This document shows, one piece after another, positions 49,123-62,200 of a DNA stretch of 64,000 nt; positions within the stretch are counted from its first letter, which is position 1; every line of letters starts with the position of its first letter. A program made the translations under genes and the position numbers. Below the pieces are notes generated by a model that was given only the letters and a program-made list of their open reading frames with translations, did no database searches and was not told where the DNA came from. This DNA comes from Paralvinella palmiformis (taxonomy: Eukaryota; Annelida; Polychaeta; Terebellida; Alvinellidae): the NCBI GenBank assembly GCA_025642065.1, contig JAODUP010000056.1, positions 103,501 through 167,500 on the forward strand, given 5' to 3'.

Positions 49123-49441
49123 CTATTTGGGTAGAGAAAAACGAAATAAATATGCGTATATTATCTAATGTCTCCAGTTGGGACAGGATTATACTCAAGA
49201 TGGATCTTTTCATTAAAACAAATTCCCAGCAAAATAATTTTCTAGTTAAATTACTAGACCAAGTCATATGTTTTAATACTCAGTAGTCTCTCAGAAATAT
49301 CTCAGTGTTCTAGATACATTTGTGCCTTTTAACTTAAAACCTGGTTCATGTATATGAAATTAAGTACACTGCACAGGTACCTGTTGACTTGTTTGTGTGT
49401 GAGGTTGGTTTTGTGTGTGTGTGAATATATACACTGTATGA

Positions 49442-49472
<31 letters not shown>

Positions 49473-50660
49473 CCATCATAGAGTAACATAAGCAGTTATA
49501 TTTACCTGCAGATTACAAGGTTTGCCATACATTGTTCTAACATATTGAGCTAAGACCTGACTATCTCCAGGACATGTGACGTCTCTAATATGAAACATGC
49601 TAACAGAACTGATCTGAAAATAGAATAGATTGGATACAAACACTGTACACCGTCATAATAAGTTTATATTAATAACAATACCTAGAACAATAAATATATT
49701 TAAAGGACCCTATCCAGAATATTTGATTTCAGTGTTATTTTCTTTGCAAAAATGTTGACTTTTATGTGATAAATTAATTACTGAGCCCTTCAATAGAGCA
49801 GGTTTATCTGCAGATCAGTTTTTATCTACCTGAGCTGGTTGAACAATGTAAATTAGGGTTGAGGTGGAAATTATATTATATAATATTCTGCAATTACTAA
49901 ATTATAGTAACACAAACATTCATGGGCATTCCATAAATGACAAAGATATGGTTTAAAAAGCAAGAAAGTTTTATACTAGAGTGCTATGTGGAAAACAGCA
50001 CAATATATATATATATATATATATATATAGTAGTAGTAGTAGTATTTATTTCCAATTTCAATATCAAATAATGTATACATAATGCAATTTTACAAGTATA
50101 TTACATATAAAGAAATTGGGGGACCAATGTAGCCGAAGCTGTCTTCCCATTGGCCCCGAACAATTATAGCAAATAATAGTCAGCTCAATAAAATGCTGTT
50201 TGTGTATTTGCAAGTCTGGTCATGTGTGTATTGGAAGTATGTGGACCAGGTACCAAGGAATCATATAATTACCTAGACATGTGTACATTGACAACAATAA
50301 GGGTTGTTGCATTTTACAGATGCTGAGTAGGTAGCTAAGATGTAACTTTTCAGGGTTTTCTTAGTTTTTTATCTTGAATTACAAGTGGAAAGGATACTAT
50401 TCCAATTGTTCCATATAATGGGAAAATTGACTAACGGCAACTTACTGGATAGTGCAGAGTTACATCGAGGTACATTGATACGACTAGATTGCCTTGTCAT
50501 GCAATTTTCCTGTACATCAGAATTTAGATGGAATAGGCCATCAAAGGATATAGGAAGTCTCTTGCTAATAAAGTCGTCCATGAACAAACATACGTGGTAT
50601 TGATACATGTCACTTAATTTTAAGATTTCACAGTTTTTGAATAAAGGATCTGTATGATTG

Positions 50661-50697
<37 letters not shown>

Positions 50698-53657
50698 CTA
50701 TAAAATCAAAGTTCTTCAGTGTGTGTCTCTCAATTCATGAATGCGCACATGCCAAAACATGAGCATCAATTGACAGCAAAATAATGTCTACTCCATTTTA
50801 ATGGTTTGGTTGAAAGTCTGATGCAGAAAAGTATATATTCTTGAAGATATAAAATTATATGTTACATTTGACCCCAAAATATAATCAATTTAGACCACAC
50901 AAGTCACAATATTCTGATTGTGCACCTTTAACAAAAGAAATAATAAACCTAAAGATGTTCTCATTAGATAAGCATTGGCAAACAGCTGTCTGAGGTGATC
51001 TATAGAAAACAATGGCAGTAAGTGAATAGTAATTCATGTGATATAAACAACTAGTCAAAGAATTAATTATTAATGCCACAACAGTAAGTAATCAATAACA
51101 GAGGACTTGTGGTAACATTGGTAGGCACTAAGCCATTTATCCTAGTATTATGACTTCAAATCTTATCACTATCATTAGCCATAATATACCTCAATCTATT
51201 CAGCTTGATATTTGTATTTTCCTAAAAAAATATGTAAAAAAAACAAAACCCATACTCAAACAGCTGTTTGTGGTATACACCCATTTAAAGCTAATGCTAA
51301 CAAATGTCAGGGATATAATCCCAGAGTACACGGGGCAGGATACAAAGATTTTACATCATTTCCTTTCCACTATTATACACTCATTATATAAGATATAAAA
51401 CCAATATCAAAATAACATCAGTAGCTAGTCTGTGCTACAGTTTATAATACATTATTGCATTACCAACCACTTGATTTGTCCCTAATTCACTATACTGGTC
51501 ATCAATAACACGCATATCACAGACAATGATGACCAGAGGATATCTGTCTCTTGGTGGATCGCCCATCCGTTGGATGAATTCAGTACTTGGAGGCTGTAGC
51601 TTGAACTGCCGATCTGTGATTGGTTCAACCCTGGACTAGGTCAAGGTCAACTGTTGTAACCATTTCTTAATTTTGCAACTTATTCAACTGAATGTGGAGC
51701 AGAGTTGACCAGCAACTATTATATAACAGTATTTCTTTCTGTTTTATCAACAATACCAAGAATGGGTGGTATCATCCTTTAGGGTGGTGACATTACATTC
51801 GAGGACTCAAGAGACAAGAAAGTGAAGTGGGCAGTGCAAACGTGTAGAAGAAGGGCACTAGAGATGAATTTGAATTTATGCAATTCAGAAGTCGGTAGAC
51901 CAGACAGTTTGGAAGTTACGGTGTTTGATTAATTCTTAACCGTACAATCTATAAAGCTGATCGGTGAACAAATATGAATATCAATTTCATCAGAATATTA
52001 TTTTTAAAAACTGAAAAAAGCTACATCAAACGCTGTCTCCACAATTATCTCTCTTAAGTGACAACATTGTATGTGCTACCAAACAATGACATAGTTATAA
52101 AACAGATTGTAAAATATTCCTTCTTGATGTAGAGCCAAATTGCTGAGAGTTATATAAAAAGATAACCTATTATGGATTATTTTCAACATCAGCTGCCAAT
52201 TTATGAAATAATCTGTATGACAGCAAGTTTATTTATAGGCACTTGTTCAAATAAACCTACCGTACCTATTATTATAAATAATTCTCTATCAATCTATGAT
52301 TTCAATGTTAATTGTCTTCCAATGATGTAAATAGTGAATGACAATAGTTATTTCTATCCATCCAGAACAATCAGGATCTAACTTATTTACTGGAAACTAT
52401 TAATTAAACATTATGTTCTTTAAGAATATTTGTTACCTAGCATATAAGTTCCTGTTTTATAAATATGAGTTAAGAATATATATAAGTATAATTCATTTAA
52501 TCAATGAATAACATCAGTAATCATTACAGTGATACAGATAAAATATTATTTATATATATAATAAATTATGATTTTGTGTGTGAGTGTTTTATATATATGA
52601 AATATTTAATTATTTCATTTATTATTTATCAGGTACTTGTCTTCAATATAATAAAAATACTGTATATTTAATAAAGCACCCTTACTAGCAAGAGCCATTC
52701 AAATGCACTGTACAAATGATATGTAATATTTGATTTAAACAAAATTATTATTTATCTGTGAAAGCGACCTTGAACAGGTGTGTTTTTGAACAGATTAAAA
52801 CATTTCAAGAGACTACGCAATTCTAATATCTGCCAGCAACCTATTCCATAAAGTGAGGGCTGCAATACTAAATGTACAATCACCATATGACTTCAGCCGA
52901 GACATAGTCACCTGCAATAGTATCTGACTGGATGACCTGAGTTTTCAGGATGACTTTCTAATCGACACTAGTTCACATAGGTATTAAGGTGTCATGTGAT
53001 TGAGATTTATAGGTTATTAGTAAAATCCTGAAATGTATATGCTGTCTAACAGGTAGCCAATGTAGTTTCTGAAGAATTGGGGTGATATGATCATATTTTC
53101 GAGTATGTATCACTATGCAAGCTGCACTATTCAGAATTCACTGAAAATGATTATTTTATGTTATAACAAGTGCTTCTTGTGTCAAGAATGTTTTTAATCA
53201 GTGGATGTTCTTAAGATGGTAGTAGGCAGTTTATCATACTGATGTGATATGTTCATAGATGTTATCATTGTTAATACATTTGTCAAAGATAACCCCTAAA
53301 ATTTTTACTGACCCATTAAGGATAATCGAAGATTCACCCATCAGTAATGCTGGTGTCATTAGGGATTTAACAGTGTGGTGAAGCCAAATATATAATATTT
53401 GTTTTATTATCATTTAATCTTAGAAGATTTTGAGTCATCTCTAGCTGAATATCAACAATACAATGTTTTTAATTATTCAAGGAAGAGGAGAAATTTAACT
53501 CATTCTCAAGATCCAGTGATATATACAGCTGTATGTCAACAGGATCCAAGGGAAATTTAATGCCATATTGCTGCGCAATAATCCCAATAGGAAAAGTGGG
53601 AAATGATTCCAGGTATGTATAAACATTAACATGTGTACATCACATGCTTTGGAATGT

Positions 53658-53691
<34 letters not shown>

Positions 53692-56600
53692 TGTACACAG
53701 TACAATGACTTACCCAATAAAATAAAATTTCATTTGATGTTTTTACACAATTTATAATTAGCCTATTTTATTAGTAAGGATACTCTATTATCTCATCAGA
53801 AAATAGGCAGAATTCCTTAAACACATCATCCTGTAGTGACTGCTTATACATAATCCATTGTTGATGTATCAATGGGTAGACATCCTTAATCAACATTCCC
53901 CAATATAGACGGATGTAACATGGAACTTGGCTTGTTATTTTCATGATGGTGCCATCTGTGGAATACAAGTGAAGTGTAAGTTATCATTTTATTATAAGTT
54001 AAAGGGGGAAAATAGGAGAGACTGCATGTTAGTTTTGACTATAAGTTTAAGTGTTTCAAAAGATAACATTTAATTACTTTTTAAATTAATAAAGTGATGT
54101 TAACTCAACTGTTGCGATTAATGTATGATCAATGAAAACACTCGACTAAGCTTTAATATTACATATGACACTAAAGTAAAACAAATCTTAAATGAATATT
54201 CACACCCTAAAACAGATTAGATAATAAAGAAGGTGGCATAATACTAATATCTATTGTAGTAGTACCATTTTACAAAGGAAATCTCTTTCAATTCTGTTAA
54301 TAATTTCTCATCTACCAACTGTTCTTCAACTCCAAAATATTCAGTACCAGGTATGATGAATCATATTTTTTATTTATTTATCATTTCTTTCATTTTTCAC
54401 AGAATACGAAGACAAGATGGCGGATGTCCAAGATGCTAAGAAACTTGCTTCGATGTTGATGTGCCTACGTATTTGAATTTACTGATATTAATCTTGTTTA
54501 CACATTAGCTTTAGAAGTTCCTCGTCTTACCTTCAATAGTTGCCTCCTTGGTGTCATTCAAACAGATGACAAAAGGATTATGGACTTTTTCTATGGCAGT
54601 CATAGGTACGTTGGTAGTAACAACGGGTAGATGTTCATTGAACCAGCCCAATCTGTAATTAAAAAAACTAACTAATTGCCCAACTCATGTTAATTAGCAA
54701 TGGTAATAAGTAAATGGTAACTAATGGTTCATTACTAATAGTAATTAAAACAAAATATACAACGGCATGTAACATTATTTCCAAGGTTGGTCGGTTTTGA
54801 CTGCCCCCCCAGTTAATGACAACGGTTTTAACCGGCTTTAGCCAGCCTGACCTTTACTATCCAAGTGGCTGATACTGGCTAATTGAAAATATGATTGATT
54901 GATAACAATGTTTTGGATGACAAGAAGAGAAGAACACTTTTACATATATTTATTCATAATCTCATTGAAATCTCACCAGTCAATTTCATCTTTGCCCTCT
55001 CAATAGCATGTTACTAATTTAGCTGCTTTAGATAATCCAAGTCTATTTCTCAATTTGGTCTGTATGACACCAAAGTTTGATAAATAAAGTTTCATCTTAC
55101 TCAATGGTCAATACAATCAAATGTTCTCTTATTTGGTGTATTGTGAAGGGCTGGACATTTCCTTCTATGACATTTCAGTCATAGAACTATGCTTTAAGCA
55201 GTAGTCTGGTCATCACCAACATCATAAAATTTCCATATGGCATTATTTGGTTTCCCCATGTTGCAGCCAAATATGGCACTTTATAGCTAGTTTTATAATG
55301 TATTACATTTTATGATTCAAGTTCTCTTTTCTTCCACCTTATATCCCCTCTGGCTGTATTGAAGCCACCCATGGTGCTAACTACGTGTATCCATGTGTAT
55401 CTATAATTTCAGGTGAAAGCTTAGCAGATATCTTGCTACAGCGCAATTAGAAACACCAAAAACAACTAGAGATGGAGGATTAAGCAAAGCCATCATCACT
55501 GCATGAGTGCGTGTACATGGTTAGCCACAGATATACACCATAACTATGACTATCACATGGCACCAACATATAATTGGCTACAGAACAATTACAAACCAAA
55601 AACAACTAGAGATAGAGTATTAAGTGAAGCCATTGTCACTGCATGTACATGATCAGCCACAACATATATATACCATAAGTATATATCTATGGCTCAACAA
55701 TCCGGTCAAAAAATATCAGCAATCAATCAGCCTGTAAAAGTTTAAACCAGTAAAAGCCACCAGCCTAGGTAATACACGTATTAGCTGGCTTTTGGCCACT
55801 CCTGATTATTTGCGATTTAAACTTGTATTAATTATTCAATCTTGATCATATACTACTTTGGCATATATTTGCCAACTTGATTTAATCAAAGTTAATGTGT
55901 GTGTTTTATTTAGACTCAGTGCTGATCATATCAGGGACATATGGCTATGGTATGACTCCTTAGGGAAAAGCGTCCAACAAACACAGTTATGAATCGCATA
56001 CCCAGAAACTGAAACTTTGTGAAGCAGTACTATAACCACTGTGCTATCAGAACGATCTGATCACAGCTGAAGCTGTCCGTTTCAGAGATTGTGTGAACTG
56101 TTGCACAATTTTACCAACAAATCACAATATTTATACAATATTCAGGCGAGAATTATCACCTGTACTCATTGTCATCAACATACTATACATGTAGTGATTA
56201 AATATTATAATGGCCAAAATGGCAGTTATTTTACGTGGCTTAGCTACCTCAAATGAGGGAGACGCATATGGTCTTTAATTTACTGCCTCACCATGAGGAC
56301 TAATCCTAAATAAATCAATCCTACCCACTAAGCATTGAGGCAGATGTACAGCCACATGGAACACAAAATGCTGAAGATTATATTTAAGACAGTAATTGGG
56401 GATTCATCACAGTAGACTTGGTTGTAAGAAATGCACCATGCCAATCACAGATAACGCTAATACATGTACCTGCCAAAGGGTTTGATGGAGATAAAAGGAG
56501 TACTGTGACATGTGAATGTTTTATACCAAGTCAGATTAGAACAGATTGAATACTCAGCATTATGACATCTACTCTCTATTAAGAAACACGTGTTAACATT

Positions 56601-59257
56601 CTCACTTAATGAGATTTCCAAGTCATTTTATTCTTCAAATTCCGTTGAAAGGTGGGAATAATTTCAAGGCAAAGTACAGGCACTATCTTGCACAGATATT
56701 AGCTTCTACAAAGGCTACTTCTAATTTGCTACTCAATCTCAAAGTAAAACAATATGGCTTTTCCCAGCATCAGCACATTACAACTTACAACATGTTGACT
56801 ATATTACATGATTGCTAGTCACATAAGTATTTGTACATGCATGGATGTGGGGGGGGATAATGACTGAAGTGATCATTCCCGGTGCACCAATGACTGATGA
56901 AATATGAGGAGCATAATATATTCTAGACATCCTCAGCATTAGGTTTTAATGTTTGAAATGTTACTGGTGTACTGAAAGTCAGGCATTGAGGGCAGCCAAT
57001 ATCCCAAAAACTGCATACATGGCAGCTGGTCCAGGTTTACAGCTTCCACACTAAGAAATGTTGCGGCATCTCCAGTTGTCTGATTGATGCATCAGTTCAT
57101 GATGTGACCACTTGCAGTCTGCAAGATAAAATAAACAACTATCTCAAAACGCCAGATCCACTTAGCTTCTGGACATCCCAATTTCCAAGCTAAGAAGTAC
57201 CTATCACTAGTGAACCTTGCCCTGAAATATTTATATATACCAGCATCGTCTACTCCAGTGGATAGGTTTAAAGATTGGTAGATCTAGACAAATGCTGTCT
57301 GACAGATGGCACTTTTTTAAATCTTATGTTCCTTAGGTGTAACAGACAGGATTCATGAGTTGATATAACATTATGTGATTATGTGTTCTTCTTGATCTCG
57401 AGTGCATCTGCCTCATTTAAGGTAGCTACACCATGTAAAATAACTGTCATTTCGGCTTATTAGTGGTATTTTTAATGACATCTCCAATAAATGCACCATT
57501 CAATAAAGTATGATGAGAGCAACTTCAGCATGACATAAGCAAGGCTAGAAAAATAGGTTTTCATGTCTGGCTATTACTGATCACTTGGCCATTTATTTCC
57601 CAATCAATTTCAAGTTTTAGAAACTTCCTGCAGTAAACACTTCCTGTATAGAAAGTTATGTGCGTGTACATGTCAGATGAGCTAACAAGAGCAATAATCT
57701 ACAAACAATATCTGGATGTGAGATTTAATTTTCGTCTACCCCAATTGTTACTACCAGTATGTAGTTTCAATTGTATATGTGAATATTAATCAAACAAATG
57801 CTAAATTGATGTAATGATGGTTCATCAATATCATTCAATATGGACTGGAGTAATTTAATTTAAATGTAACCTAGCTGTTAGTGGCTAATTCCATTGCATT
57901 TCATAGAAACAGGAACAATCACTGCACGAGATGACTTGTTGCCTGGTTTCATTGTGATATCACTGATTAAAAGCAATTACTTTTTAACTGAACATACAAG
58001 GAATATTTCGAAAGTTTTTGTTAAATTGGGTTCGGATTATTATGTTTTTGATAATTAATATCAGTTTGTCTGTGTTTCTGATAAGGGTTTGGAATAAATC
58101 ATCTTTGACAACGGATGTCTCAGACATTTTCTAGGTTTTTAGGAACAGTGGAAAGCAAAAAATACTTGTATAAAAGCCCCATCACTTTTTATCTGTTTAT
58201 TACTCTGGCGTAGTGAGAGTATTATCTACATTTGTGAAATTGTATTACCAAACACGAATTTTTCTGTTGACTTTTAATTCAAATCCATGTTCAGGTATTG
58301 CATAGCATTTTTTTAACAATTCCAAATATGTTAGGCAAGTGAACAATTTGTTGGGCAAGCGAACAATTTGAAATCTATTTGGCCAGGGGCAGCTGAACTG
58401 ACAAAAATAATTCTGAACTTGGGCATAATAAAGCAGAAACTCCACCTTTAATACCGATCATGACACTTGCACAGTCATATGAGAGGACAGTAAGTTGGTC
58501 TTCACCACTTCCTACAGATTGGAGCTTATAATCTCTACATTAAGCTCATCTATACTAGAAATACCGATGACATTCGTGTGGAATTTGCCTCCAAAAGCAA
58601 TACAGACTAACCACATGTTAATTGTTTAATGTAGAATCAGTACTGCCGCTTCCTGTGACACACATAAAGGTGATTTCACAAGTTTAGTCTCACAAATAGT
58701 CTACAGAAATGCCTAAGCTGATACACAGTTTCTGTAGGTATTCCCCACAACCAATATATCTATATTACCCTCAACTACCAAACTGTAGTCTTCGTTGGAG
58801 ATGTTTATATCTATACCACGTCTGATGTGATGCCACCATCGCATTCCATCACTTTACTATTTCTATGCACTCCCAGTGTGTGAAACTAACTTATAGCCTT
58901 ACTGGACCTGCAGATCTAGTAAAATATTTTAACACTAGACCTGCTGTGCTGACACCTAGACTGAGTGAGTGCAAAGTTACATAGTTCAGACCTCAATGAA
59001 AATTAAACATTGTGAGTTGATCACTGAGTTAATTATGCGGGCCTGTTTGTAATCCACCAAAACACTTTAAAGCAGTTCCTTGTTTGTCAATATCCTTTTC
59101 AGATTTATCCAATAGCTTCAACATATTGTTTTCTTTATGTGAAATACATTGATTTAAAAAATGTAAAAACCTTTTAAATATCATATTTGTAACTGACAAA
59201 TGTTCAATAAAACAGCAGCAGTCAATAATGTTATATGGAATCATCATGAATATTCAG

Positions 59258-59298
<41 letters not shown>

Positions 59299-62200
59299 AT
59301 TGACCACCAAAGAGTTGCTATAACCGCAATGTGTGCCCGTATAAGCCCTGTATTGTTCATGCATGACGTCAGTCACTCATTTTACACAACACATGGTCAG
59401 GACCCATCAGACCCATTAACGAACAATAACTTTCAGCCAATCAGTGAACATGAAAAACCAAAATTATCGGCAGTTTATTTTTTATTGATTTGATTTATTT
59501 AGCAACATTCCAATAAAGTATACACGTAAAATAAATTAATACTTTCTAAGATACATGAAATAATGTAAGTAAAATATATAATAGTCTATATATAAAATAA
59601 ATAAATACTTAAATAATAATAATAATACTGTAGGATAACACAAAACATTGTACACAACGTTTGTATATGGCGATATACACATAACTACTATAAGTTAGAT
59701 ATATCTTAACTATTTTCTAGGGTGATTTGAAAGTTCGTTTGTGATTGTTTTTTCGTATTCTGCTTCAGATCTAGTTGATGGTTTGTCGACTTTTAATTTC
59801 TGTACGCTTGGTTCCTTCACTCCTTTTACAAATTTCCACATTTTTAACAAAGATGTCTACCCGGAAAACATGACCATACTTGTCATAGAAAAAAAGACGT
59901 TGAAATTCCCGCTGGCGGATTTTAGACATCTAGTGTATAGGCCTAACACCTTTGTCTTCGCTTTAAAGGCTAATCTGTATACTATAGATCAGTTTAATTT
60001 GGCAACAGCAAAAATTAACAATTTCATAATTTTGACCATATTGGTGACAGCAAAAAAATAGAATTTTGCTTTCTTTTCTAGGCCATTCGGGGAAAAACAT
60101 ATTTCAAAGCACACCGTTATTCACCACCCATAACCAAATCTGAAGCAGACTAGATCATTGGCCTTTATGTAATGAGTAATTCCATTCTAAGCAGATCTGA
60201 ACTAGTAATTGACAAACCATCACCATGATTGAAGGTAACTGATATGAAAACTAAAGATAAAATTGCAATTAACATGATGAGAAGGTTACATTAAACTGTA
60301 TATAAGGAGGTGTGAAATATAATGTTTTCATATTATTTTCTATTATTAGCAAACAAATATAAATTATTACAAATTTTACACACAGAATCAATGCCTAGTA
60401 CAGTGATCAAGTCAGTGATGCCTTGAAATCCAATCACAAAATTGCAGATACTCAACTCGGCCTAAAGATCTCTATACTCAAATCTCTACACAGAGACTGA
60501 CTGTTTCATGCATTTGATTTTGCTACTCAACAAACTGATGTTCTCAAACATGGCTGTAAAAAAACAGCACTATTGATCACTATTATGCGAATAATTGTTT
60601 TATTATAGATTGTTGGATAAATGAGAATATTACACATGTTGAGTGTGTTATCAAAGTAGTACCCGTACAACATAATGTTTTCACAACAGGAAAAATTGGT
60701 GATATTATGTCACTAGTCATTATCTCATATTCGTCAAATTAAACTGATCTACAGTATTCAGATAAATTCCAGAACACATTACACTGATCAGTTGGGAAGC
60801 TGCGGGTGTTGATTGTGACACTGCCAGGTTTTGCCAATTTGATTCACAGCCGGAAGGCATGTGTCCAAGATTTGACGGGATATAGCAGGTGAAGTTAGTT
60901 GTGTGTTTGTTCTTTGATATGTCACAAGTTAATAAACAAATCAAGAGCTTGGTTATTTGTCAGGTAGCTGTTAGAATTAGCTTGTAGTTCTGTACTGGTT
61001 ATTATTGTTTTGTCATTAAAATGGATACTAGACTGCCAGGTCGCGTACTGTGGCACCGATAATAGACAGGACCTTGAAACACTGGTCCCGGTCAAGCGGT
61101 CGAGCATTAATGTCACACACTGCACTCCCCTTGTACACATCAGACACGGATTACTCATCTTATAATTTTCACTACAGTGCTGATTTGAATGTGAATAAAA
61201 TCTGAAGCTGTGTTTATATAGCTTGAAGACATGATTTACTCCATTTAATTTCAGTATATTTATTTGAAACCACACCAAAGCCTGTGATATTCTATACAAA
61301 CAAGAACATCCTATCAGTAATAGCCCTAGTTGTCTTTTAAGATACCAAAATGAAGCGTTGTGAATCAAAACATTTTAATTAATGAAGTGGTTATGTATCT
61401 GAGCATGGTAATCCTGTACTTCGGTGTTATAGGTCTGAGCACTCAAAGCGCATGCGCCAATTATTCCTCATTTGCTATTACTTCCGCTCAAATATGGCGG
61501 CCGAGCATGTAGTAGTTATATTTGGGCTTGAAAGTAGAAGATGCTTTTGATAGTTTTGAAGAGGTACAAATGAATAGAAGATAGAACAGCTGCGTAGCTT
61601 TACAAATAATCGCGGTTCCCCCCAAAAAGTGAATAAATGGTATACCTGTAGAAAATAATATATCCTTGGCGGTGGGAACCATAAAATACTGCATTTCTTA
61701 TAAATGTCAGACTTTCTTTCTAATCTGATTATAATGCCTATTAATAGACTTAATCTAATATCTTTATTAAATGCTAGTAACAGTAATTACAACTAAGTTC
61801 CTGTCACTGACACTGATGCAAGCAGATGAAAAACTAAAAACGATCATGAAATAGCTCAGATTTATAATAACATTGATGAACATGGTTCAGATGCTGAATG
61901 CTCGGATCTTTATCACCAACAAACACAATTCCTATGCTCTGCTTGCTGTTCCGCGTCCGACCAGAAACACCCAAGCTTGGCGCACATGCGTAGAGTGCTC
62001 AGACCTTTATCACGAACGAACACAATTCCGATGCTCGGATATGTAACAACAGCCTTTAATTTATCACAATTTGTGATCATTTTAAACACTAGTACGTCCA
62101 ATTACACATGTACTCATAATTATAGGCAATTAATTATTAGGAATGTTTTAATTATTATATATGTTATGATTCTTCATTTATGGAGGTGTTAAACTTAAAA

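Noticed and set aside
59741..60061. 106-aa plus-strand frame in CGRRF1 intron 1
   Set aside because: No family features; it overlaps one arm of a possible inverted-repeat element.
60922..61368. 148-aa minus-strand frame in CGRRF1 intron 1
   Set aside because: No ATG at its start, no recognisable family and not needed by the CGRRF1 protein, which is continuous without it.
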